Source of the DNA: Paenibacillus macerans
GTDB taxonomy: Bacteria; Bacillota; Bacilli; Paenibacillales; Paenibacillaceae
Direction: 5' to 3'
Length of the DNA stretch: 64,000 bases
Assembly (NCBI RefSeq): GCF_900454495.1
Contig: NZ_UGSI01000001.1
Coordinates: 930,001 to 994,000, forward strand
Part shown: positions 1 to 7,588 of the stretch, piece after piece
How the letters are laid out: each line of letters opens with the position of its first letter
Numbering within the stretch: the first letter of the stretch is position 1
Position numbers and translations under genes: made by a program
The notes under the pieces: generated by a model
Told to the model about the DNA's origin: nothing
Database searches by the model: none
The model's input: the letters and a program-made list of their open reading frames with translations, nothing else

Positions 1-1
1 G

Positions 2-493
2 ACGCCGATTCTGATGCTGAGCGCTAAAGACGGCGATATGGACAAGATTACGGGCCTGATGACCGGAGCGGACGACTATATGGTCAAGCCGTTTAATCCG
101 CTCGAGCTGGTCGCCCGGGTGAAATCGCTGCTGCGCAGATCCTCTTACGCCGCCCAGGCGCAATCGTCCGTACAGGCGCAGGCGTCCCAGGATCATATGA
201 TCCGAATCGGCTCGCTGCAGATCGACAAGGAGACGCATACGGCTGCGGTTGACGGGAATCCGCTGAAGCTGACGCCGATCGAATTCGGAATCTTATATTT
301 GCTTGCCAGCCATCCCGGCCGGGTGTTCGGCTCGGACGAAATTTTCGAACTTATTTGGAAAGATAAATTTTTGGAGAGCAGCAATTCCGTGACGGTGCAT
401 ATCAGCCGCCTGCGCGACAAGCTGGAGAAAGAGATGGACGGAGAAAAGCTGATCCGTACCGTGTGGGGGGTCGGCTACAAAATTGAAGGCTAG
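2..493 (+). CDS. OmpR-family response regulator, 5' end missing (VanR-like)
   Basis: The reading frame is already open at base 2, so the N-terminal part of the receiver domain, including the phospho-acceptor Asp, lies outside the window. What remains shows the end of the receiver domain, with the conserved Ser (LSAKD) and Lys (VKPF) of the switch region, then a Gln/Ser/Ala-rich linker and a winged-helix DNA-binding domain ending in the typical GVGYKIEG. The stop overlaps the start of the histidine kinase gene by 11 bases, so the two are one operon. The target is unknown; 11-bp direct repeats in front of the following sigma gene are a candidate site. Family assignment is sure; the VanR-like label rests on the overall look and pairing. 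Confidence 0.92.
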   Translation, partial: TPILMLSAKDGDMDKITGLMTGADDYMVKPFNPLELVARVKSLLRRSSYAAQAQSSVQAQASQDHMIRIGSLQIDKETHTAAVDGNPLKLTPIEFGILYLLASHPGRVFGSDEIFELIWKDKFLESSNSVTVHISRLRDKLEKEMDGEKLIRTVWGVGYKIEG

Positions 494-1604
494 TTTGCGC
501 TTTTTGACCTGGCTGTTTTGGACGACGGTCGCTTCGCTGATTTCGCTGCTGCTGCTCATCCTGCTGGCCAGATTGTTTTACATGCTGTATCCGGAGATGT
601 CGGTTTATACCTTTATCGTTTGGATCAACCGGAACATCGGCTTTCCCTTGGCCTATTATTTGGCGGGAGTGCCGATTTTGCTCTTGTTCGCGCTGTATTT
701 CTACCGCCGTAGCGTCCGGCGCCACGAGAAAAAGTACCTGGAGCTGCTGATTGAAGAGGTGCATAAGATCGAGGAGGGCTCCGTGCGGAAAATACCGGTG
801 GAAAACGTGGGACAGCTTGGACAGCTGGCCACCGACATCAACCGCATGGTTGAGCGCTTAAGAACGTCGATGGAGGAGGAACGCCGGGCGGAGCAAACGA
901 AAAACGAGCTGATCACCAACGTATCGCATGATTTGCGGACGCCGCTCACCTCCATTACCGGCTATCTCGGCCTGATCGATCAGGACCGTTACCGCGATGA
1001 GGTCGAGCTGCGCTACTACGTCAACATGGCGTACGAGGAATCGCTGCGGCTAAAGCAGCTGCTTCAGGATTTGTTTGAGTTTACGCGGCTGCAGAACAAG
1101 GAGATGAAGCTGCAGAAAACAAGGATTAATCTGGCGGAAATGCTGGATCAAATTATCGCCCATTTCGGCTGGCAGCTGCAGGAGAGCGGCATGGAATGCC
1201 GGCTGTATTTGCAGGGGCGCCACCTTTACGTTCACGCGGACGGGGACAAGCTGAGAAGGGTGTACGAGAACCTGATCACAAATGCGATCCGTTACGGACA
1301 TGAGGGAAAATACATCGATATTCGCGGCTGGATGGAAGGGGAGGAGGCCGTTACCGAAGTGGCCAACTACGGGGACCCGATTCCCGAATCCGATTTGCCG
1401 CATCTGTTCGACCGCTTCTATCGGGTGGAAAAATCCCGGGCGTCGCACACCGGCGGGTCGGGGATCGGCCTGGCCATCGCCAAGCACATCGTTGATCTCC
1501 ACCAGGGGACGATAGCGGCGGACAGCAACGAATACCGCACGGTGTTTACCGTACGGCTGCCGCAAAATTCCGAATCGTTTAAGAAAAATGAAGAAATTTC
1601 TTAA
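483..1604 (+). CDS. Membrane sensor histidine kinase (VanS-like)
   Basis: A 373-residue kinase starting at TTG inside the end of the regulator gene. Two membrane segments (about residues 10-35 and 53-75) enclose only a short loop of some 15-20 residues, so a large extracellular sensor is absent and the signal may be sensed in or at the membrane. A HAMP-like linker follows, then the H-box NVSHDLRTPLTS with phospho-acceptor His149, and an HATPase domain with the N box (NLITNAIRYG) and G boxes (GDPIPESD, GGSGIGLAI). It would phosphorylate the upstream OmpR-type regulator. Overlap of the genes implies translational coupling. The short loop is like cell-envelope stress sensors of Firmicutes, but the ligand cannot be read from the sequence. 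Confidence 0.93.
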   Translation: MKASLRFLTWLFWTTVASLISLLLLILLARLFYMLYPEMSVYTFIVWINRNIGFPLAYYLAGVPILLLFALYFYRRSVRRHEKKYLELLIEEVHKIEEGSVRKIPVENVGQLGQLATDINRMVERLRTSMEEERRAEQTKNELITNVSHDLRTPLTSITGYLGLIDQDRYRDEVELRYYVNMAYEESLRLKQLLQDLFEFTRLQNKEMKLQKTRINLAEMLDQIIAHFGWQLQESGMECRLYLQGRHLYVHADGDKLRRVYENLITNAIRYGHEGKYIDIRGWMEGEEAVTEVANYGDPIPESDLPHLFDRFYRVEKSRASHTGGSGIGLAIAKHIVDLHQGTIAADSNEYRTVFTVRLPQNSESFKKNEEIS

Positions 1605-1627
1605 GAAAAACTTAACAATTTCTTAGA
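1597..1627 (+). promoter_or_regulatory. Candidate response-regulator site: 11-bp direct repeats
   Basis: Three copies of CTTAAG/CTTAAC/CTTAGA begin at 1600, 1611 and 1622, exactly 11 bases apart, and the first lies in a perfect palindrome TTTCTTAAGAAA (1597-1608). Direct repeats with a one-turn period are the usual binding pattern of OmpR-family regulators. The site sits at the end of the kinase gene and in front of the ECF sigma gene. Binding is inferred. Confidence 0.5.
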
Positions 1628-1732
1628 CGGGACGCAAACTATAACCTTCATAATGAACCATGGAACCAGGCAAGCGCCGGTACGAAACGGGGCGCTGCCG
1701 AAATTTCAATGGATAGAAATGAGGGGAAAAAG

Positions 1733-2224
1733 ATGAAAACCCGTTCTATGGATCTTCTTTATCGCGAATATAAAAACGACGTTTACCGCTATTTATACAG
1801 TATGTGCCGCAATCATCACACCGCGGAGGATTTGATGCAGGAGACATTTTGCCGGGCGCTCAAGCATTTGGACGGGGCGGAAGGGCGCAAGGCTAAAGCG
1901 TGGCTGCTGCGGGTGGCCCATAACGCCTACATTGACAAGCTGCGCAAAGAAAGCCGGTCTTCGTCTTATGAAAATGAATTTTTCTTCGGCTACGCCAGCG
2001 ATGACACGCCGGAACAACGCGTGCTCGGACAGGAGAGCCGAAAGGAATTGTACGCCCTGCTTTCCGTGTTGGCGCCCAACCAGCAGCACGCGGTGCTGCT
2101 GTACGACATACACGGCTTCTCTTATCAGGAAGCCGCCGATCTGATGGGGATTTCACTGTCCCACTTCAAAATTTTGCTGTACCGGGCCAGACAAAAGCTG
2201 CGCGGCGCGGGTAAAACGGCATAA
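1733..2224 (+). CDS. ECF-type RNA polymerase sigma factor
   Basis: A 163-residue extracytoplasmic-function sigma factor. Region 2 is seen in the N-terminal half (YREYKNDVYRYLYSM, then AEDLMQETFCRAL and WLLRVAHNAYIDKLR) and region 4 in the C-terminal half (LAPNQQHAVLLYDIHGFSYQEAADLMG, then HFKILLYRARQKL). The start was placed at ATG 1733 because GAGGGG lies 6 bases before it; an in-frame ATG at 1709 has no such site. No anti-sigma gene follows: the gene is closed by a terminator after 35 bases. It lies directly downstream of a two-component operon, and direct repeats between them suggest transcriptional control by that system. The target promoters are unknown. Confidence 0.92.
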   Translation: MKTRSMDLLYREYKNDVYRYLYSMCRNHHTAEDLMQETFCRALKHLDGAEGRKAKAWLLRVAHNAYIDKLRKESRSSSYENEFFFGYASDDTPEQRVLGQESRKELYALLSVLAPNQQHAVLLYDIHGFSYQEAADLMGISLSHFKILLYRARQKLRGAGKTA

Positions 2225-2258
2225 TTGTATAAGCGCGTTAACGCACGCAGGAACTATG

Positions 2259-2289
2259 GGCCGCCGGGTAGAAAACCCGGCGGCTTTAT
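2259..2289 (+). terminator. Rho-independent terminator after the ECF sigma gene
   Basis: Ten-base perfect stem GCCGCCGGGT / ACCCGGCGGC (2260-2269 and 2275-2284) with a five-base loop, followed by TTTAT. The T tract is short but the stem is strong. Confidence 0.75.
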
Positions 2290-2402
2290 CGCGTTGCTGT
2301 GGATTGGATCAACTTAGAAATCGGCGCTTGACAGCCAGCTGCCGGCATGGCCGGCCGCTGGCCAACAAGCCCATAAGCCCACCTGCTAACCGGCCGTCAG
2401 CC

Positions 2403-2530
2403 TTCAAAATAGCGGAACTTTATGCCTATTACTGCCGATAAAATGGGAAATAGGCCCTCTGGCAACCGTTACATTTTGTATCCGTTCGTTTTTGCCCAAA
2501 TAGCGTCGCTCACAACCGTTTGCTAGATTT
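2403..2530 (+). repeat. Intergenic repeats with core AAATAG...CAACCGTT
   Basis: The 395 bases between the sigma terminator and the aldo/keto reductase hold no gene. Two copies of a motif (A)AATAGs...CAACCGTT are seen at about 2447-2475 and 2497-2530, with a partial ATAGCGG element at 2408. The same motif in both orientations fills 34.5-34.8 kb. I see no coding potential. Confidence 0.6.
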
Positions 2531-2604
2531 TTTTCGCATGGCCTTTACGCTATTCTCACTTATCCCGCGCTCAAGCGCTGATTTTTGTTTTATGAAGAAA
2601 ACGA

Positions 2605-2633
2605 TTGGAATTCGCGGGAGGGTCCGCCATAAT
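2605..2633 (+). promoter_or_regulatory. Probable sigma-A promoter of the aldo/keto reductase gene
   Basis: TTGGAA (2605-2610), 17-base spacer, CATAAT (2628-2633). Transcription would begin near 2640, giving a leader of about 45 bases. Confidence 0.5.
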
Positions 2634-2683
2634 AGGAGATACGGAAAATAAGCCCATCTTAAGAATTAGAGGAGGATTGACCG

Positions 2684-3526
2684 ATGCCCAATCATTTGCA
2701 GGATACCGTCACATTAAACAATGGAGTCGAAATGCCCTGGTTCGGTCTGGGCGTTTATCAAGCCAAAGAGGGCCAAGAAGTGATTCAGGCGGTCAAAGCG
2801 GCGATTCGCACCGGTTACCGCAGCATTGATACCGCAGCCTTGTACCGCAACGAAGAAGGAGTCGGCCAGGCGGTAAAGGAAGCGATGGAGGAAAACGGGC
2901 TGACGCGGGATCAACTGTTCATTACCTCAAAGGTATGGAATAGCGACCAAGGTTACGAATCGACGCTGCAAGCGTTCGAAACAAGCCTGAGCAAACTGAA
3001 CCTTGGATATATCGACCTGTTTCTGGTGCATTGGCCAGTCAAGGGAAAATACAAGGACACGTGGCGGGCGCTTGAAAAGATATACGCGGAAGGCAAGGTG
3101 CGCGCGATCGGAGTCAGCAATTTTCAAATCCACCATCTGGAGGATTTGCTGGCGGATGCGAAGGTCGTTCCGGCGGTGAATCAGGTGGAATTGCATCCGC
3201 ACTTAACGCAAAAAGAACTGCTGCAGTACTGCCGCTCAAAGGGCATTGAGACGGAAGCGTGGTCGCCGCTGGGGCAGGGCCAGTTGCTTGATCATGAAAC
3301 GTTAAAGGAGATTGCGGCGAAATACGGCAAAACGGCGGCGCAGGTCATTTTGCGCTGGGATCTCCAGGTCGGTGTCGTCACGATTCCGAAATCCGTACGC
3401 GCGGAGCGGATCGCCGAAAACGCCGATATATTCGATTTTGCGTTAAGCGAAGAGGACATTCGGGAGATCGACAGGTTAAATCAAAACAAGCGGTTCGGGG
3501 CGGACCCGGACAATTTCGGTTTCTAG
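2684..3526 (+). CDS. Aldo/keto reductase (YvgN/glyoxal reductase-like)
   Basis: A 280-residue NADPH-dependent aldo/keto reductase, the normal length for the AKR5-type enzymes of Bacillus. The catalytic tetrad is intact: Asp49, Tyr54 (in DTAALYRNE), Lys83 (ITSKVW) and His116 (LVHWP). The nucleotide-binding IPKS and the GVSNF motif are present. It should reduce reactive aldehydes and ketones such as methylglyoxal in the cytoplasm; the real substrate cannot be read from the sequence. GGAGG 8 bases before ATG 2684 sets the start. An MFS pump follows after 14 bases, so the two may be co-transcribed. Confidence 0.92.
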   Translation: MPNHLQDTVTLNNGVEMPWFGLGVYQAKEGQEVIQAVKAAIRTGYRSIDTAALYRNEEGVGQAVKEAMEENGLTRDQLFITSKVWNSDQGYESTLQAFETSLSKLNLGYIDLFLVHWPVKGKYKDTWRALEKIYAEGKVRAIGVSNFQIHHLEDLLADAKVVPAVNQVELHPHLTQKELLQYCRSKGIETEAWSPLGQGQLLDHETLKEIAAKYGKTAAQVILRWDLQVGVVTIPKSVRAERIAENADIFDFALSEEDIREIDRLNQNKRFGADPDNFGF

Positions 3527-3540
3527 CGGATTAGCGGACG

Positions 3541-4764
3541 ATGAATCAGACAACTGCTATGAAACCCGCCTCCCCCGCTTTAACGGTCTACCCGATTTTG
3601 TTCGCGATCAGTATCGTCCATATGCTGAACGATACGATGCAATCGGCGATCCCGGCCTTGTTTCCGATTCTGCGCGAATCCCTTATGCTCTCTTACGGCC
3701 AGATCGGCTGGATTTCCTTCGCGATGAATATGACGGCCTCGGTGCTTCAGCCGATGGTCGGATTGTATTCGGATGTCCGGCCGCGGCCGTATATTTTGCC
3801 GCTTGGCGTATGCTTCACTCTGGCGGGGATCGTCATGCTGGCGTTTGCCCCTAGCTACGGCCTGATTTTGCTGGCCGTCACGTCTATCGGCATCGGCTCG
3901 TCAGTGTTTCACCCGGAATCGTCGCGCGTCGCCTATTTGGCGGCCGGCCCCCGAAGAGGACTGGCCCAGTCGATTTTTCAGGTCGGCGGAAACATCGGCG
4001 CTTCCCTGGGGCCGATTATGTCGGCGCTTATTTTTATCCCGTTGGGGCAGGCAAGCGTCGCCTGGTTTGCGCTGGCCGCCGTGGCGGCGATCGTCATTCA
4101 GTTTTTCGTCGCGAGATGGTACGGAGCCCAGGATCTGCAGCCGCGCCGAAAACGAACGGCAGCCGCGAAAGGCGAACCTGTTCGCCATGCCAATCTCAGC
4201 CGGGCAAAAGTATTGCTGGCCGTTGCCATACTGGTGCTGCTGCTATTTTCCAAAAACGTTTATTCCATCAGCATTTCCACGTTTTATTCGTTTTTTCTGA
4301 TGGACCATTACGGCGTAACTAAAGAAGCGGCGCAGTGGTATATTTTCGCCTTTTTGGCGGCGTCCGCGGTCGGAACGTTTTTCGGCGGGCCGCTGGCGGA
4401 TCGTTACGGGCGACGCAATGTCATATGGGTGTCCATCCTTGGTGCGGCTCCGTTCGCCCTGTTGCTGCCGTACGCCAACTTGTTCTGGTCCGGCGTGCTT
4501 GTCGTGATTGCTGGACTGATCATGTCTTCCGCCTTTTCGATCATCGTCGTATACGCCCAGGAACTGCTGCCGGGGAAGGTGGGGCTTGTGTCCGGCTTGT
4601 TTTTCGGCTTGTCCTTTGGACTTGGCGGGCTTGGCTCGGCGGTGCTCGGCAATTTTGCCGATCAGACCGGCATCCTGTTTATTATGCAGTTGTGCTCGCT
4701 GCTGCCGCTGATCGGCCTGCTGACGGTACTGCTGCCCAAGGATAAAACGCTGCAAGGGGCGTGA
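3541..4764 (+). CDS. MFS transporter, fosmidomycin-resistance (Fsr) type
   Basis: A 407-residue membrane protein with about 12 hydrophobic segments. The N-terminal part (SIVHMLNDTMQSAIPALFPILRE), the loop LYSDVRPRPYILPLG and the segment SSVFHPESSRVAYLAAGPRRG are characteristic of the Fsr/fosmidomycin-resistance branch of the major facilitator superfamily, which acts as drug/proton antiporter. The true substrate in this organism is unknown. The gene follows the aldo/keto reductase by 14 bases, without a clear ribosome binding site, and precedes the nucleotidyltransferase gene by 4 bases, so the three are likely one transcript. Confidence 0.85.
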   Translation: MNQTTAMKPASPALTVYPILFAISIVHMLNDTMQSAIPALFPILRESLMLSYGQIGWISFAMNMTASVLQPMVGLYSDVRPRPYILPLGVCFTLAGIVMLAFAPSYGLILLAVTSIGIGSSVFHPESSRVAYLAAGPRRGLAQSIFQVGGNIGASLGPIMSALIFIPLGQASVAWFALAAVAAIVIQFFVARWYGAQDLQPRRKRTAAAKGEPVRHANLSRAKVLLAVAILVLLLFSKNVYSISISTFYSFFLMDHYGVTKEAAQWYIFAFLAASAVGTFFGGPLADRYGRRNVIWVSILGAAPFALLLPYANLFWSGVLVVIAGLIMSSAFSIIVVYAQELLPGKVGLVSGLFFGLSFGLGGLGSAVLGNFADQTGILFIMQLCSLLPLIGLLTVLLPKDKTLQGA

Positions 4765-4768
4765 AACT

Positions 4769-5365
4769 ATGATCATACATTATCCTGAATATGAACCGAG
4801 TAATTCCGCGATGAATGATGCCGCAGGTTTAAGGGAAGCGATCCTCCATCAGCCGGAAATGCTGGAGGATTTACGGGCGGTGGCCGAACAAGGGCTGCCG
4901 CACGGCTGCATCGCCGCCGGTTACGTGCGCAATTTTGCGTGGGATGTGCTGCACGGTTACACCAGCCGAACGCCGCTGCATGACGTTGACGTGCTGTATT
5001 ATGACCCCGAATGCTTGGACGAGGCGGTCGAGAAAGGGTATGAAGCCGCATTAAGAGCACGCAATCCGCACCGGAGTTGGTCGGTCAAAAACCAGGCCCG
5101 TATGCATTTGAGGAACGGGGAGAAGGCACCGTACCGCTCGGTTGAAGACGCGATGCGGCACTGGCCCGAAACGTGCACGGCGGTAGGAGTGCGTCTGCAT
5201 GCCGCGGACGATATTGAGTTCCTCGCGCCTTGGGGGCTGGACGACTTGCTCGCGCTGAAGATTCGGCAAAGCCCGTACTTCCAAGATACCGCGGTGCTCA
5301 GGCAGCGGGTGACAGCCAAAGAGTGGCTGCGTTTGTGGCCTCGGCTTCAACTGATCGAAGAATAA
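4769..5365 (+). CDS. Nucleotidyltransferase-fold family protein (NTP_transf_6-like)
   Basis: A 198-residue cytoplasmic protein. The segment AAGYVRNFAWD...LHDVDVLYYD has the spacing of a nucleotidyltransferase fold (Gly-rich loop followed by DxDV), and AFQ-like C-terminal parts (LAPWGLDDLLALKIR) match the NTP_transf_6 family (DUF925) found in many bacteria. No function has been shown for most members. It starts 4 bases after the MFS gene stop and ends the operon; a strong terminator follows. The fold assignment is from motif recognition only. Confidence 0.75.
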   Translation: MIIHYPEYEPSNSAMNDAAGLREAILHQPEMLEDLRAVAEQGLPHGCIAAGYVRNFAWDVLHGYTSRTPLHDVDVLYYDPECLDEAVEKGYEAALRARNPHRSWSVKNQARMHLRNGEKAPYRSVEDAMRHWPETCTAVGVRLHAADDIEFLAPWGLDDLLALKIRQSPYFQDTAVLRQRVTAKEWLRLWPRLQLIEE

Positions 5366-5397
5366 TGTACCAAGCGCTTTATGTATAGGAGGACAAC

Positions 5398-5445
5398 TGG
5401 CCGGTTGCCGCCGCTAACTTGCGGTAACCGGCCAATTCTTTTTTC
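5398..5445 (+). terminator. Strong terminator ending the reductase-MFS operon
   Basis: Stem TGGCCGGTTGCCGC / GCGGTAACCGGCCA with a nine-base loop (5398-5434), followed by A and TTCTTTTTT. One mismatch in the 14-base stem. Confidence 0.85.
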
Positions 5446-5503
5446 TGTTTCGTTATTTCTCCCTCAATAGTCCCCACTTACAAACTAGCCCGGTCAATTA
5501 TCG

Positions 5504-5777
5504 ATGATGGTGAAAAACAGAAATATGGTCTTACTCATTCACGAAGAACAGTGAGCACTCTTTTATTTTTTATGTTCATAGTATTAATAGTCTAGAAGAT
5601 ATTTTTGGTGTCCAAGAACTCATTTTTAATTTTATTTATGAATACCTTAGATTAAATCCGGATGATTACTTCTGGGTTGTAGACTATGATTGGATATACA
5701 ACTGGGAAGATATGAAGAAATTAAAATCTTTACCTTATGATTCCGATTGGTGTTATAAAGATCCCAAAATTAATTGA
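5504..5777 (+). pseudogene. Broken AT-rich small gene, unknown family
   Basis: The frame open from 5514 to the TGA at 5775-5777 encodes 87 residues that look like real protein, rich in aromatic residues (for example DDYFWVVDYDWIYNWEDMKK), but has no start codon. A start ATG at 5504 or 5507 opens a second frame that ends after 16 codons near 5554, just where the first frame begins to look coding. One lost base near 5550 would join them into a protein of about 95 residues. The patch is clearly richer in A+T than the flanking genes and lacks a ribosome binding site. I do not recognise the family; size and composition resemble toxin-immunity proteins, which is only a guess. Confidence 0.35.
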
Positions 5778-5958
5778 CTTATCTTAAATAAATCTAATTT
5801 TTGGGGCTACCCATTGCCGATTGAATCACCATTCAACCAATAATATATAACCAGTATTAACCGTACAAGATTTAGTTATTTTATTTGTAAGTACATCAAT
5901 GCTTGATTTTTCTCCCCTAAATTATACTTTTCCATTACATTGAACAGGTCAATTATGG

Positions 5959-6219
5959 TCAGATACCTTCATGATTAACCTGTTTTTTCTTAATGCGATT
6001 TATCTGGAAACACTTTGTCTTCAACCGAAACAATAACTGGTCCACCGTGATGTCCAAGGTCTCGCAGATCTGCTCCAAAGTACGAATGTAAACTCTGTCG
6101 ACAGAATCGGAACACAGATGGTTTATGGTTGGGTGGCGAATCCCCATTCTTCGGGCAAGTTCTCTCTGGGAGATGCCCTTCTCGGTAAGGATTTCTTTTA
6201 ATCTTAACCTGATTTTCAT
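5959..6219 (-). CDS. Small XRE-family (Cro/CI) helix-turn-helix regulator
   Basis: An 86-residue protein made almost wholly of a Cro/CI-type helix-turn-helix: KEILTEKGISQRELARRMGI followed by the recognition part HPTINHLCSD and TLEQICETLDITVDQLL. A basic C-terminal tail (KTKCFQINRIKKKQ) follows. The start is set at the ATG at 6217-6219 because GGAGGAG lies 5 bases upstream; the open frame extends further but without such a site. It sits in an AT-richer patch with a broken gene and the divergent DUF6809 gene. Likely a repressor of itself or of the divergent genes; no operator was identified. Confidence 0.85.
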   Translation of the reverse strand: MKIRLRLKEILTEKGISQRELARRMGIRHPTINHLCSDSVDRVYIRTLEQICETLDITVDQLLFRLKTKCFQINRIKKKQVNHEGI

Positions 6220-6449
6220 AGACGCTCCTCCGAAGCCGGTCTTTATAAGCGAAAATAATTGAATAAAGCATGGCATAGGCCAGAAGAGTGAAAGATTTTA
6301 AGAGAAAGACGGAAGCCAGGTGTTCCCTTATTCCACGGCCTATGCGCCGAATTATACTACGCCAACTATAATTAGCCGATTAAAATGTGTGACATAAATT
6401 TTACGAACCGATTAATATAAAAGTAAATAGAAAAGGAGAGTTTCCATTC

Positions 6450-6542
6450 TTGAAACTAATTGATGCAAGAAAACGAAAGGGATTGCCACTGGAATTTTTG
6501 TCAGCCGATAATTTTAATTTGGGGGGTGAAAGTAAGCTTTAA
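6450..6542 (+). CDS. Possible 30-residue leader peptide
   Basis: TTG at 6450 lies 11 bases after AAGGAGAG and opens a 30-codon frame (MKLIDARKRKGLPLEFL...) that ends 33 bases before the DUF6809 start. It may be a small protein, the start of a decayed gene, or a leader. The good ribosome binding site is the main support; nothing in the peptide is recognised. The 356 bases between the XRE start and the DUF6809 gene hold nothing else evident. Confidence 0.3.
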   Translation: MKLIDARKRKGLPLEFLSADNFNLGGESKL

Positions 6543-6575
6543 AGTGTTGCAGTCGATACGAAGGGAAGATGAAAA

Positions 6576-6869
6576 ATGAAAAGTATGCTGGAAGCATTAT
6601 ATTATGGCGAAATTCATCCAGAAGGAAATATCGTTCCAAGAGATCCCGAATACCGTAAAATTAACAGAAGTATATCCGAGGCCATGGAAATATGGAAAGA
6701 GAAACTATCTGCCGATGATTTTAACCAGCTTGAAGCTATGCTCGATTTGTGCCGCCAGTCCGAGTCGATGTATGCTACATCTACTTTCACAGACGGGTTT
6801 CAGCTTGGGGCGTTAATGATGATAGAAATATACGCGGCTATGGAAGAACTTCTGTATGATTTAGGGTAA
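6576..6869 (+). CDS. DUF6809 family protein
   Basis: A 97-residue soluble protein with the typical opening MKSMLEALYYGEIHPEGNIVPRDPEYRKINRSI and a C-terminal DGFQLGALMMIEIYAAMEE. This small helical family is found in Paenibacillus, Bacillus and Clostridia, usually close to small HTH regulators; its function is unknown. Here it is divergent from an XRE gene. AAGGGAAGATG precedes the ATG at 6576. It is followed by a strong terminator. Confidence 0.8.
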   Translation: MKSMLEALYYGEIHPEGNIVPRDPEYRKINRSISEAMEIWKEKLSADDFNQLEAMLDLCRQSESMYATSTFTDGFQLGALMMIEIYAAMEELLYDLG

Positions 6870-6906
6870 TTTTCGGTAACACATATTTAAAATTATATGA
6901 TTTACG

Positions 6907-6950
6907 AAAAGCCTGTTTCTATATTTGTCTAAGTAGGAACAGGCTTTTTT
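6907..6950 (+). terminator. Terminator after the DUF6809 gene
   Basis: AAAAGCCTGTTTCTA and TAGGAACAGGCTTTTTT form a stem around a loop of about 12 bases, with a T run at the end. Confidence 0.8.
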
Positions 6951-7161
6951 CGCCAGGAGGTAAAGCAATATAAGCTTCCTGAAAAAAAGCAGCTTCGGAA
7001 GCATATGCTTCAGCAGGCCTTTTTGACCGGAGGAACATTTCACCCGGCTGCCTCTACCCGTACGATCATTTAGTTCAACGCCCCCGTCCGGATTTGTGAT
7101 AAAATTTGAGTGGCCCGCATACGACGCTTCTTAGAATACTTACTGATGGGGGAATGAAGCG

Positions 7162-7560
7162 ATGAACAACTCGAAAGGATATTTTTATTATTTGGTTTGG
7201 ATCGTTGGGGCGATCGTGCTGGTGTATTACGGACAACAGTTTACCCACATGATGGATCAAAAGACCGGCACGTTGTACAGAATGGACTACAGCTTGCTGG
7301 GGGATATCGTTTATTCTTTTGTTTTCGGACTATACTTGAGCTTTTTGAGCGGATGGCCGCGCCGGAAAAGCTTGCACCGCCCGCTGTTCTTTTTCGTATT
7401 TTTGCCCAGCCTCATCCTGCTGTTGTACCCGCTGATAACGATTTATATCAACCAAATCCGTATTGCCGGATACCACCAATGGGTGGGGCAAGTACAATTG
7501 TTCTTTATTGGTCTGCTTAGCGGCTACTCTTTGATGAAAAGCCTGTTTTCCAGCAAATAA
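7162..7560 (+). CDS. Small four-helix membrane protein, unknown function
   Basis: A 132-residue protein with four hydrophobic segments at about residues 8-26, 45-64, 74-97 and 106-126 and few charged residues between. I recognise no family. The sequence TTTGTGATAAAAT shortly upstream could hold a -10 element. The next gene, an epimerase, starts 28 bases after the stop behind its own GGAGG, so co-transcription is possible. It begins at ATG 7162 behind a weak AGCG/AATGAAGCG site, so the start is less certain than the frame. Confidence 0.7.
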   Translation: MNNSKGYFYYLVWIVGAIVLVYYGQQFTHMMDQKTGTLYRMDYSLLGDIVYSFVFGLYLSFLSGWPRRKSLHRPLFFFVFLPSLILLLYPLITIYINQIRIAGYHQWVGQVQLFFIGLLSGYSLMKSLFSSK

Positions 7561-7588
7561 ACTCATTTAATATCGGAGGGCATAACGC

